Assembly: GCA_023511535.1 (NCBI GenBank)
Contig: JAIMBK010000001.1
Location: 1-64,000, forward strand
Origin: Armatimonadota bacterium
GTDB lineage: Bacteria; Bacillota; Desulfotomaculia; Desulfotomaculales; Nap2-2B
Reading direction: 5' to 3'
Length of the DNA: 64,000 nt
A program made the translations under genes and the position numbers. Position 1 is the stretch's first letter. Every line of letters starts with the position of its first letter. The notes beneath the pieces are model-generated. The model ran no database searches and was not told where the DNA came from. It worked only from the letters and a program-made list of their open reading frames with translations. This document shows positions 1 to 7,139 of this stretch, in pieces.

Positions 1-190
1 TAGGGGTTAGGAATTAGGGGTAAATACTTTTACATAATTATTTTCATTACTTTATGGAGAGAACGAACGTTCTCATGGGGAACTCCCTTGAAAATAGGAA
101 TTAGGGGTTAGGAATTGGGAATTAGGGGCAAATGCTCTTCGTGTAAATGACGATTTTCATTCTTTATAAAGGGAACGCAGGTCCCCTAAA
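1..190 (-). repeat. Heptad/short-ORF leader element, two tandem units
   Basis: Two consecutive units are seen. On the minus strand the complete one has a Shine-Dalgarno-like AAGGGAG, then ATG at 76-74 opening a 9-codon ORF (M-R-T-F-V-L-S-I-K, stop at 49-47), an AT-rich spacer and a 7-bp tandem array (units like CCCCTAA/TTCCTAA) reaching position 1. The second unit (about 97-190) keeps the heptads, but its ORF lacks a start. By analogy with the other copies a minus-strand gene should begin just left of the window. No gene is visible between 1 and 310. Confidence 0.7.
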
Positions 191-310
191 TAGCCCCCTT
201 CTTAGAAAATATATTCTCTAGCCGGGCAAAAGTTTCGGCGTCCAGAATGTAACCCGCCGGCGTCATCAAGCGTAATATAACAAAGAGAGAAGCAAGGGGA
301 GGAAAAAAAG

Positions 311-523
311 ATGCCCATCGGATTGCAACCCAACAGCCCCTATACGTTATTCCTCATTTTTATTTTATTGCTGCTTTCCGTAGACCCCGGGACGGAAGCA
401 AAACTTGCCTTTCTGAAGTCCTTTTTGCTGACCACCCGGGAAACAGTGCGGACCTTTCAAAGCGGGTGGGAGGGCTGGCACGCCGCTATGTCAGAATTTT
501 TTTCAACCTGGGGAAACCGGTAA
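311..523 (+). CDS. Small membrane-anchored protein, unknown family (paralogue 1)
   Basis: The product is a 70-residue protein I do not recognise. The ATG follows a good ribosome-binding site (GGGGAGG, 9-nt spacing). Residues 11-25 are strongly hydrophobic (LFLIFILLLLS) and can form one membrane helix; the rest is an amphipathic segment ending in SGWEGWHAAMSEFF. The next gene encodes a recognisable paralogue with the same layout, so this is a tandem duplication of a real gene. Both face a convergent pair that includes a YbaB-like protein. A role in the spore envelope is possible because coat genes follow, but that is only context. Confidence 0.6.
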   Translation: MPIGLQPNSPYTLFLIFILLLLSVDPGTEAKLAFLKSFLLTTRETVRTFQSGWEGWHAAMSEFFSTWGNR

Positions 524-591
524 CAAATTTTCCCTGCCGGTCATAAAATATGGTAAACATTAATCTTCACCGGAAAGGAGGGGATTTCCCG

Positions 592-873
592 TTGCCCAAG
601 AACTTTCACCCTTTTGTCGTCCCGGTGCTTCTTTTGTTTTCGCTCATCCCGGAAAGCGAGAAAAGGCTGGGGCAGCTCGCCGCGCTGATCGAAGCCACCC
701 AAAGCGCTGTCCAGACGCTTCGCTCCGGAATGGAAGGTTTTCATACCGCGGTGGCAGAGGCTTTCTTTACGCCGGACTCCCCAAACACTCCTGATCATCA
801 AAATACTTCTCCTTCGCCCGGTTTCACGACCAAACCGGCCCGGGAAGAAAAACCCAAAACCGATCAGCTATAA
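592..873 (+). CDS. Small membrane-anchored protein, unknown family (paralogue 2)
   Basis: The preferred start is TTG at 592, placed 8 nt after an AAAGGAGGGG ribosome-binding site; an ATG at 550 lacks one. The product is about 93 residues: a hydrophobic helix (VVPVLLLFSLI), then an amphipathic segment containing SGMEGFHTAVAEAFF, matching SGWEGWHAAMSEFF of the preceding gene, then a charged Pro/Lys/Glu-rich tail. The pair lies 68 nt apart and probably forms one transcript ending at the hairpin at 890-927. The function is unknown; the conserved S-G-x-E-G-[FW]-H motif defines the family locally. Confidence 0.6.
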   Translation: MPKNFHPFVVPVLLLFSLIPESEKRLGQLAALIEATQSAVQTLRSGMEGFHTAVAEAFFTPDSPNTPDHQNTSPSPGFTTKPAREEKPKTDQL

Positions 874-889
874 AAAATGGTTATCGCGC

Positions 890-927
890 CGCCGGACGCC
901 AAAGGGGGAAAACCCGGGCGTCCGGCG
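890..927. terminator. Hairpin terminator between convergent gene pairs
   Basis: A perfect 11-bp stem (CGCCGGACGCC at 890-900 with GGCGTCCGGCG at 917-927) encloses a 16-nt loop between the plus-strand pair ending at 873 and the minus-strand pair ending at 957. The U-tract on either side is weak, so it may act as a bidirectional terminator of moderate efficiency. Confidence 0.6.
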
Positions 928-956
928 TTCTTGACAACCAAACCGGCCGGCCGGAA

Positions 957-1151
957 TTATTTCCTGGCCGGTTTCTCCTCCTGGTTTCCCCGGCCGCCGG
1001 TCCTTTGCCCCAGGAGATTGATGATGCCCATGAGGTTCACCAGGCTCATCAGGATGAGCAGGTTTGCCTGGTTCATCTCCGGCCCGCCTCCTTTTTCCAG
1101 CAGGGAAAACAGGGTATTTTCCAAACCGTTCTGCGGAATTTGCTCCGCCAT
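957..1151 (-). CDS. Small hydrophobic protein of unknown function
   Basis: A 64-residue protein starts at ATG 1151 behind GAGGTGGTG, 11 nt after the stop of the YbaB-like gene, so the two are almost certainly co-transcribed. The centre is hydrophobic (LLILMSLVNLMGIINLL) and the C-terminus is basic. The family is not recognised. It may be a membrane partner of the upstream YbaB-like protein, but only the operon arrangement supports this. The same frame is open to 1196, but that extension has no ribosome-binding site and overlaps the upstream gene. Confidence 0.55.
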   Translation of the reverse strand: MAEQIPQNGLENTLFSLLEKGGGPEMNQANLLILMSLVNLMGIINLLGQRTGGRGNQEEKPARK

Positions 1152-1161
1152 TCCCACCACC

Positions 1162-1461
1162 TCAAAAAATGCCCGGAAGGTCGGGCAGGTTTGCAATCCC
1201 GGTCAGCCTGGAGATTTCTTCCTTCAGCTGGCGGCGGGTTTCGCGCAGGGCCTGGTTGTGGGCTTCGGCAAGCACGGTCCCCAGCCGGCCCTCCGCCAGC
1301 AAAGACCGGGCCTCCGGTCCAAAGCGCACTTCCACCACTTCCTGCAGGATATTCATAACGATCCCCACCGCCCCGCCGCCGCGTTCCACGCAGAGAACGA
1401 TTTTCCGGAGGTCGTCTTCGGACTGCTGCAGCTGCTGAATAATTTTAGGCAAGCCAAACAA
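1162..1461 (-). CDS. Divergent YbaB/EbfC-family nucleoid protein paralogue
   Basis: The 99-residue protein starts at TTG 1461 with GGAAGGAG 8 nt upstream. It matches the YbaB/EbfC fold: a GGGAV core (residues 28-32), a following acidic strand, and the family's C-terminal helix ending EISRLTG...LPDLPGIF, comparable with EMRRFTG...NIPGLF in the canonical YbaB encoded at 33602-33916. The canonical copy sits between dnaX and recR, so this is a second, diverged paralogue in a small-protein operon. YbaB proteins are dimeric DNA-binding nucleoid proteins. Here the N-terminal coiled coil is shortened and the middle is poorly conserved, so DNA binding is likely but unproven. Confidence 0.65.
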   Translation of the reverse strand: MFGLPKIIQQLQQSEDDLRKIVLCVERGGGAVGIVMNILQEVVEVRFGPEARSLLAEGRLGTVLAEAHNQALRETRRQLKEEISRLTGIANLPDLPGIF

Positions 1462-1480
1462 AACAAATACTCCTTCCTTA

Positions 1481-1504
1481 AAAAGAAAAGCTGTTTTCCA
1501 CAGC
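1481..1504 (-). terminator. Terminator of the SPOCS operon
   Basis: On the minus strand a short hairpin (GCTGT, loop, ACAGC; 1504-1490) is followed by TTTTCTTTTT. It lies just past the stop of the SPOCS/carbohydrate-binding gene and just before the ribosome-binding site of the YbaB-like gene. Confidence 0.5.
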
Positions 1505-1541
1505 CAACCCCACAGTAAATTTTAACCTCATTTTCTCTTAC

Positions 1542-2618
1542 TTAAAACCCGCCGGTACATTCAAAAGTTACGTCGTCTATTTTGACCGTGTTGGTGTTAT
1601 TGGTCCCGGGCGAGAAGGTCAGCCTCACCAGGGCGGAAGCCGTTCCGGCCGGCGCCGCGGGCGTGTTTACACTGAACTGCTGGTAGCTGTTGTCCGGGAT
1701 GGCGGTGCTGTTCCAGCTCTGGCTGACGCCGTCCAGTTGCTGCCCCGTCCGGTTAAAGAAGCGCACCTCGGCGGTCAGGGTGAAGTTGCTCACGGGCGCC
1801 GCCGTTACGTTCTCCCGCGCCCAGAAAGTTAACTTGTAAACCCGCCCCGGGGCAATGGCCTGGGTGTTGCGCACTGTCTGGAAGATGGCGGCTTCCTGGG
1901 TCGGGTTGGTAATTCCCAGTTCGGCGCCCTGGCCGCCGCCGTGAGCGACGCTGGTCGGCCCCACGTTGGCCGTGGCGCCCCAGAAGACGGGGACGTTGCC
2001 CACCCATTGCTCCAAGCCCGGATCTTCCAGCAAATTGCCGGGCGGGCAAACTTCCGGCGATGGGCAAAGCTGGACGTAAATCTGGCGCTCCTCCACAATC
2101 TTTAACCGGACGATGATTACGCCCGTCTGCTGCAGGCGGCTCCCCCGGATCAGCTCCCAGGTGATGTCGAACTTCGGTTTCGGGAACTGGACAACCACAT
2201 TGTCCTCGTCGAGCACCGGCTGGGGCGTTTTAAGCTCGACGACTTTGGAAAAAGGAACCTCTTCCTGGAAATGTTTAACATCATCTTCCTTATTGACATA
2301 GTAAATTTGTTTGTGCAGCACACCCTGGACCAGCACTTTTTTCACTACCGAAACCGCACCGGTGATGTGCTTGAAGTGATGGTTCCACTCTTTCGGAATA
2401 ACCACCTGCCAGCGCCCGATATGTTCGTGGATGAAGACCGGTTCCGCCTCCAGATCCTGCACTTTCCCGTCGATGTGGTCTACCTTCTTCGCCAGCTCCG
2501 GCAAATGTGTAGTGGTGTCCACCACCACCTGCGCCTCTTCTTCGGCCAGTACTACGGGTACTTTCAGTTTCATGCACAAGACCATTTCCGGTTCCATGTA
2601 CTCGTATTGAATGGGCAT
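1542..2618 (-). CDS. SPOCS (DUF3794) protein fused to a jelly-roll carbohydrate-binding-like domain
   Basis: The ATG at 2618 is preceded by AAAGGAGG; the frame is open to 2657 but that part contains the ribosome-binding site itself. The product is about 358 residues. The N-terminal half (about 25-190) has SPOCS/DUF3794 features: long beta-rich segments and repeated V-x-V-Q-G/K-Q-I-Y-Y-V patterns. After a Cys/Pro linker, residues 205-355 resemble a CBM4/9-type jelly roll (NLLEDPGLEQW at the start, GRVYKLTFWAR in the middle, VKIDDVTFECT at the end). It lies 41 nt downstream of a SipL-like gene in the same orientation. The likely role is a spore-coat protein able to bind glycan. The domain fusion is the unusual point. 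Confidence 0.7.
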   Translation of the reverse strand: MPIQYEYMEPEMVLCMKLKVPVVLAEEEAQVVVDTTTHLPELAKKVDHIDGKVQDLEAEPVFIHEHIGRWQVVIPKEWNHHFKHITGAVSVVKKVLVQGVLHKQIYYVNKEDDVKHFQEEVPFSKVVELKTPQPVLDEDNVVVQFPKPKFDITWELIRGSRLQQTGVIIVRLKIVEERQIYVQLCPSPEVCPPGNLLEDPGLEQWVGNVPVFWGATANVGPTSVAHGGGQGAELGITNPTQEAAIFQTVRNTQAIAPGRVYKLTFWARENVTAAPVSNFTLTAEVRFFNRTGQQLDGVSQSWNSTAIPDNSYQQFSVNTPAAPAGTASALVRLTFSPGTNNTNTVKIDDVTFECTGGF

Positions 2619-2659
2619 AAAACGAAAACCTCCTTTAACTGATTGATTTTTCAACATCT

Positions 2660-4213
2660 TTAACCTTTGGCGGGCGGACAGGGGATGTTAATGACCTGCC
2701 CCACCTGCAAGTTCTCCGGGCTCACCCCGGGATTGGCCTGCATAATGGCTTCCACCGTAGTTCCGTACCGTTGGGCCAGTTTAAAGAAGGTGTCCCCGGG
2801 CTGAACCGGATAGCGGATCACTTCCCCCGGCGCACACACCGGCGGCGTGGGCGCCGGCGTCGGAACGGTCACTTCCACGGCGACCTCTTTTTGCAGAGTC
2901 TCAAAAACCCGGGCGGTAACCTTCAGGACCAGCTCGAGGGTGATATTGCATCCTTCTTTATCGGCGGTAATAAATTCCACCGTCGCCCGGACGTCCACCT
3001 CCATCCCTTCTTCAGCGCCCGGAATTTCGACAAAGGTCCGGAAGGGAATCTTCCGGTGGAGGGCGTGCACGGGCTGGTCCTCCAGGGCTGCCACGTATAC
3101 TACCTGAACGATCACGTCGCCCCGGATGATAACCTTGTTTTTCAAGATCCTGGTTTCGGTGATCTCCACTTTTTCTACTGTGATATTCAAAATCTTATCT
3201 ACTTCCGGTTTTGGTTCGGGGGTTTCAAAGGTATCCCGCAAGACGACCTGGGTGGTATCCTCGCCGATGACGTGATCGATCTTGAGCATCACCATCATGG
3301 CGTGGGCGTCCGCTACCTCCGTCACCACGTTAACCTGTTTCGTCTCGAAAACATTGGCGGTGAGCATGAGCACCACGTCCGCCCGCAGGCGATCCGGCCG
3401 GATCTGCTCCACGTCGGCGCTTTCCACCCGGACGTCGACCCGCACATCCATCTCCGGTTCGGCCCCGGGCACCTCGATGAAATCGCTGAACGAAAAGGTC
3501 CGGTGCAACTGGTGCACGGGCTGGTCCGGTTCCAGGGCGACATACAAAATTTCCAGGGTAACCTGGCCGTCGACAATCACCTTGTTTTTCAAAACGCGCT
3601 TATTGGTGATTTCCGCCGAAACCATTACTTCCAGGATCTTATCCACCGCCGGCTTCTCTTCGGGAACGTGAAAATCGTGGCTGACAATCACCTGCTTCGT
3701 TTTACTGGCCACCACATGGGCAACTTTAATCATTTCTGTTTTGCAGGTAGCCCCTGCCGGACACTGAGTTAAAACGTCAACTTCCTGGATCTGCGTTACC
3801 TTCACAAAAACGGACAAAACGGCGGCCACGTCAAACTGCCGGGCGTCCTCGCGGCTGCGGATAATATTTATATCCTCTACGGTAACCTTCCCCTGCACTT
3901 CCATCCCCGGCTGCGCGCCCGGAACGTCCACAAAGGTGGTAAACGGCAGCTGCACGTGCATGTGGTGCACCGCCTGGGCAGGATCAAAGGCAACGTAGAC
4001 GATCTGCAGGGTCAGGGTTCCTTCGACGATTACTTTATCCGGAACGATTTCCAGTTTCTTGATTTTGGCCGCTTTATCTGTAGAGAGAATTTTATCCACG
4101 TCCGGCTTGGCTTCTGGTACGGTAACTTTGCCCCGAACCACGGTCTGCTGCGTGTTTTCGTTGATTACTTGATGAACCCGCAACCTTTCCGTGGTGACCG
4201 CACTGGTTGCCAT
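2660..4213 (-). CDS. SipL-like spore coat morphogenesis protein, three SPOCS domains plus LysM
   Basis: ATG 4213 follows AAAGGGGGAAG; the product has about 517 residues. Three homologous SPOCS/DUF3794 repeats are seen at about 15-150, 165-300 and 310-450, each with PExKPxVDKIL, KVIVxG, a YVAxxxxQ.VH stretch and PGAxxxMxV. A LysM domain closes the protein (about 468-513; QPGDTFFKLAQRYGTT). In Clostridioides difficile, SipL (SPOCS plus LysM) binds the coat ATPase SpoIVA through LysM and anchors the coat to the forespore. The architecture argues for that role here. An AT-rich stretch containing CATATATATT lies upstream and could be a sporulation promoter. Confidence 0.82.
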   Translation of the reverse strand: MATSAVTTERLRVHQVINENTQQTVVRGKVTVPEAKPDVDKILSTDKAAKIKKLEIVPDKVIVEGTLTLQIVYVAFDPAQAVHHMHVQLPFTTFVDVPGAQPGMEVQGKVTVEDINIIRSREDARQFDVAAVLSVFVKVTQIQEVDVLTQCPAGATCKTEMIKVAHVVASKTKQVIVSHDFHVPEEKPAVDKILEVMVSAEITNKRVLKNKVIVDGQVTLEILYVALEPDQPVHQLHRTFSFSDFIEVPGAEPEMDVRVDVRVESADVEQIRPDRLRADVVLMLTANVFETKQVNVVTEVADAHAMMVMLKIDHVIGEDTTQVVLRDTFETPEPKPEVDKILNITVEKVEITETRILKNKVIIRGDVIVQVVYVAALEDQPVHALHRKIPFRTFVEIPGAEEGMEVDVRATVEFITADKEGCNITLELVLKVTARVFETLQKEVAVEVTVPTPAPTPPVCAPGEVIRYPVQPGDTFFKLAQRYGTTVEAIMQANPGVSPENLQVGQVINIPCPPAKG

Positions 4214-4295
4214 TTGCACACTTCCCCCTTTCAAAAATAATCTAATAATATATATATGAGTGACGGGGATAAATGTGCGGTAATTTGATCTGCAA

Positions 4296-4323
4296 ATAAA
4301 AAAAGCCCCCCCTCAGGAAGGCC
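4296..4323 (-). terminator. Terminator downstream of the CAP-domain gene
   Basis: The minus strand shows GCCTTCC, loop TGAG, GGGGGGC (with G-U pairs) followed by a run of seven T. It lies between the CAP gene and the SPOCS operon, beyond a long hairpin repeat. Confidence 0.65.
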
Positions 4324-4337
4324 GACAGTTTCCGCAT

Positions 4338-4448
4338 TCCTTTGCAGCTAAGGCACAAAGGCACAAAGAGTGGTTGACCGTTAGCGGTTGGCCGTTGGGA
4401 AAAAATTTCCCTAACCACCAACCACAAACGACCAACCACTTCTTAGTG
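4338..4448. repeat. Long inverted repeat built of degenerate 7-bp and 8-bp tandem units
   Basis: The left arm carries two 8-bp units (GGCACAAA twice) then four 7-bp units (GTGGTTG, ACCGTTA, GCGGTTG, GCCGTTG). After an A/T-rich centre the right arm carries the complements (CTAACCA, CCAACCA, CAAACGA, CCAACCA) and ends in TTAGTGCC. The arms can pair into a hairpin of roughly 40 bp with mismatches. It occupies nearly all of the space between terminator 4296-4323 and the CAP gene stop. Confidence 0.7.
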
Positions 4449-4450
4449 CC

Positions 4451-5239
4451 TTATCCAATAAACATCTGAACAAAGATTTTCCCGTACGGGCTCCCTTCCG
4501 CCACGCCGATGCCTGCCTGGGTGAAGGAGGCGTTTAAAATGTTCGCCCGGTGTCCCGGCGAATTCATTAAGTTCTTATGCGCCATTTCCACGTTCGGGGC
4601 CCCGGCCAGATTTTCCCCGGCCGTGCGGTAAGTTACGCCAAACTGCTTCATCATCGCAAACGGGCTTCCGTACGTGGGGGAAGTGTGGCTGAAATAATTG
4701 TTGGCAACCATGTCTTGCGCTTTTAAGCGGGCCACTTTTACCAGCTCCAGGTTGACCTTCAGGGCCGGCAGCCCGGCAGCGGCGCGCTCCTGATTGACAA
4801 GCTCCACCATGCGCTGTTCATCGGCGGTGAGCCCCTTCACTGGTGCAGGCTGGGGTTGCGGTTGGGGCTGCGGTTGTGGTTGAGGTTTTGGCTGCGGTTG
4901 TGGTTGAGGTTGCGGCTGCGGTTTTGGCTGCGGTTGAGGCTCCCGGATGACCACCGGGTAGCGCCCGTTATAATAAACGCGGATTATCTTCGTATCCGGA
5001 TAAAAATAATAATATTTTTTGACCGGGTCACTGGAAACGATCCGGTAGGTGTAATTATAATACTTGGATTCGGTGTCGGCGGAAAACCAGTAGACCAGTT
5101 TGGCGCAGGTGCTATCCGCCCCGGCGGCGTCCGGGAGCTCCGCCGCCGGCGTTTTTACCGGCGCCGCCGCCGCCAGAAATCCCAAAAACAAAAAGACAGC
5201 CAGCGCTTTCAATAACTTTGTTCGTCTGGAAAACAGCAT
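4451..5239 (-). CDS. Secreted CAP/SCP-domain protein (YkwD-like) with a Pro-Gln repeat linker
   Basis: ATG 5239 follows AAAGGGGCG. The 262-residue product has a signal peptide (basic RRTKLLK, hydrophobic core, AAAAP near residue 26), a Tyr-rich segment (about 45-95), a linker of some 15 PQ/PK dipeptides (about 100-133), and a C-terminal CAP domain (137-262) with HTSPTYGSP, GENLAG and NSPGHRANIL. This is the usual architecture of Firmicute YkwD-like proteins found on spores or cell walls. The enzymatic role of bacterial CAP domains is unsettled. A TGTCGAA heptamer on the minus strand about 115 nt upstream could be a Spo0A box. Confidence 0.85.
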   Translation of the reverse strand: MLFSRRTKLLKALAVFLFLGFLAAAAPVKTPAAELPDAAGADSTCAKLVYWFSADTESKYYNYTYRIVSSDPVKKYYYFYPDTKIIRVYYNGRYPVVIREPQPQPKPQPQPQPQPQPKPQPQPQPQPQPQPAPVKGLTADEQRMVELVNQERAAAGLPALKVNLELVKVARLKAQDMVANNYFSHTSPTYGSPFAMMKQFGVTYRTAGENLAGAPNVEMAHKNLMNSPGHRANILNASFTQAGIGVAEGSPYGKIFVQMFIG

Positions 5240-5353
5240 GGACTCGCCCCTTTCTTTAATTTATCCAGACCATCCCTTCGTCCCCACGGTCTGGATATCA
5301 GGTTATTTATTTACAGATTAACAGTTTAATTCTTTTCCTGGCAATTCCCTCTA

Positions 5354-5360
5354 TTCGACA
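5354..5360 (-). promoter_or_regulatory. Possible Spo0A box upstream of the CAP-domain gene
   Basis: TGTCGAA on the minus strand exactly matches the core 0A box. A 7-bp match can arise by chance, so the support is weak; the spore-related neighbourhood and the stronger box before abrB make it worth recording. The surrounding gap 5240-5453 holds no gene. Confidence 0.3.
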
Positions 5361-5453
5361 AGATTTGCAGAAAAATCTACTGACAACCTGGCAGGCTTGT
5401 CCATAAGGCGCGGATCATAAAATTTGTCCCGCCTGGGAGCAATTGGAATAATA

Positions 5454-5867
5454 CTAGCGAGTCTGAAAAAAACTAAAATCGCAAGCTGAATACAAAACTG
5501 CTCCCAAACCTTCCGTCACCGCCAGACACTCCAGCTTGCCGTCCCCTTCGTAAAAACAGGTCAGGATAAATAAATTCCGGAAAACCTTTTGAAATCTTTT
5601 TAACAATAATTCATCCATGTTCGCCAGGATCTCAACGGCGGCCGTCCCGCTTTTAATCACCAGCGTGGAGCAACCGTCCGCCTGGCGCTGGAACATAACC
5701 CGGTAGGGATGGAGATGCGCTTCTTGAAGAAAGTGGTCAATTTTCTTGAGCAATCCTTGCGCGTTCCATCTGGCTTCTTCTTTTCTCCGAAAAGACGGCC
5801 CGATCGCCGGCACTTCTCCGAGCATGACCAGAGCAATTTTGCCGGCGCGGGAAATATCCTGGCCCAA
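5454..5867 (-). CDS. Hypothetical protein, 137 residues
   Basis: It starts at TTG 5867 behind GAGGGGG at 8-nt spacing. The family is not recognised. The sequence is mixed alpha/beta without a signal peptide or membrane helix. A basic-acidic stretch (FRRKEEARWNAQ, about 26-37) is followed by a strand-rich C-terminal half with two Cys. It has clear coding character and sits alone between the CAP gene and the protease gene in the same orientation. Confidence 0.55.
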   Translation of the reverse strand: MGQDISRAGKIALVMLGEVPAIGPSFRRKEEARWNAQGLLKKIDHFLQEAHLHPYRVMFQRQADGCSTLVIKSGTAAVEILANMDELLLKRFQKVFRNLFILTCFYEGDGKLECLAVTEGLGAVLYSACDFSFFQTR

Positions 5868-5974
5868 ACTGACTTCCCCCTCTTTTCTCCCGGGTATTCT
5901 TAAATTTAACTACAGAACATGGAGAATAAAATAACCCGCAGGGGGCCGGGGAACCCAGAACCTTGCCGGGCGGC

Positions 5975-6994
5975 TTAGAAAATCAGATTGAGTTTTTCCA
6001 GGACGTTCTGGATCCGGTTAAAAACCGTATATTTATCTGAGCCGGCAAACAACAAACCCACCGCCTCTTTTTTATCGTTGAGGACCAGAGAACCGCTGTC
6101 TCCCGGCCTGGAAACCAGATCGGTCATAATCTGGTCGGCAAACCAGCCGATTTCGTCCTCGAGTATATCGACCTTTACCGTAACGCCGACGGAAAGCACT
6201 TTTCCCTCCGTCAACCCGCTGGTCCGGCCGCTTTTCAGCACCTGATCGGACGGCTGAAGCTCACCCACCCCGTTAACCGGGCCAATGTCCAGGATATTGT
6301 CGTCGATCAGGCCGGGGGAATCCGGGCGGGCCACCGCGGCGTCAATCAAGTTGCTTTCCTGCGTCCGCCTGGTGAACCGGAGATCGTAATTGGGGCGGAA
6401 AGCGTGCAGGAGAACGTTCCCCGCGCGGGACACGGCCGCCGCCACCGGACATTCCGCTTCCTGTTCGCTGCGCTTTACCGGTACAAAACGGAGCAGGCTA
6501 CCGATACGATCGCGCGGGCCCCCGCCGTCGTGCGGACCGGGCTGAAAAACAGGGTCGCCGATTGCCGCCCGCCCGTCCCGGCCGTTGGTGGCGTTGGCCA
6601 GGATGTGGTTATTGCTTAAAATCAGCTTCTCTTTAGTATTTTTATCCCTGACTACGGCGCCGAAAGTACCGGCGGAAACCCGGAAATGGCCGATGCTGAC
6701 GCCGGGCGGGGCCGGCCGGACCCGGCGGGTGCGCCCAGCTAAAGGGTCGCTTAAAAAACGGAACCTCCCGGTTTCGATGACGTCTGTTTCCAGATCGCCA
6801 ATTTTCAAAGGAACAACCTGGTCTCTGCGCAGTTCCCGGGCGGGAATCTTCTTTTCCACAAAAACAACCAGGGATAAACGGCCGGTTGTTTCCTCCCCCG
6901 CTTTTTTAATTCCTACGCCTACTCCCACCACATTCGGCAATTTCAGGAGCTTTCCCTTCGATTTGCCCAAAACCCGTAAGTGCCGATCCATCAT
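5975..6994 (-). CDS. Trypsin-like (S1-type) serine protease
   Basis: 339 residues starting ATG-ATG behind GGGGAGGG. The N-terminal strand PNVVGVGVGIK resembles the entry segment of cytosolic trypsin-fold proteins of the NAL1-like type. The catalytic triad can be proposed as His in LSNNHILAN, Asp in LIDAAVARP, and Ser in RPGDSGSLVL. No signal peptide is seen, so it is probably intracellular, perhaps in the mother cell. The substrate is unknown; coat processing is a guess from the position between coat genes and yabG. Confidence 0.75.
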   Translation of the reverse strand: MMDRHLRVLGKSKGKLLKLPNVVGVGVGIKKAGEETTGRLSLVVFVEKKIPARELRRDQVVPLKIGDLETDVIETGRFRFLSDPLAGRTRRVRPAPPGVSIGHFRVSAGTFGAVVRDKNTKEKLILSNNHILANATNGRDGRAAIGDPVFQPGPHDGGGPRDRIGSLLRFVPVKRSEQEAECPVAAAVSRAGNVLLHAFRPNYDLRFTRRTQESNLIDAAVARPDSPGLIDDNILDIGPVNGVGELQPSDQVLKSGRTSGLTEGKVLSVGVTVKVDILEDEIGWFADQIMTDLVSRPGDSGSLVLNDKKEAVGLLFAGSDKYTVFNRIQNVLEKLNLIF

Positions 6995-7044
6995 CCGACC
7001 CTCCCCGTCTTTCCAGCATCATATGCAGAAAGCGGAAGAAGGGT

Positions 7045-7138
7045 GACGGGTCGGTCGCCGGTCGCCGGTCGCCGTACAAAAGCACAAAGTAAAAATATTT
7101 CCGGCCGGACATATTTCTTTGGGCCTTTGCGTTTTTGT
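7045..7138. repeat. Intergenic GGTCGCC heptads and 8-bp (ACAAAAGC/TTTGCGTT) units
   Basis: GGTCGCC is repeated three times in tandem, followed by CACAAAG units and, after a short centre with CCGGCCGG, the opposite-strand units CTTTGGGCCTTTGCG. It has the same style as the other intergenic repeats and fills the gap between yabG and the protease gene. Confidence 0.55.
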
Positions 7139-7139
7139 C

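Noticed and set aside
877..1518. Plus-strand ORF of 213 codons across the YbaB-like region
   Set aside because: It overlaps the two minus-strand genes and their terminator and has no ribosome-binding site.
2771..3772. Long plus-strand ORF opposite the SipL-like gene (333 codons)
   Set aside because: It is antisense to a clear three-repeat SPOCS protein, is His/Asp-rich as expected from the reverse reading, and has no ribosome-binding site or family likeness.
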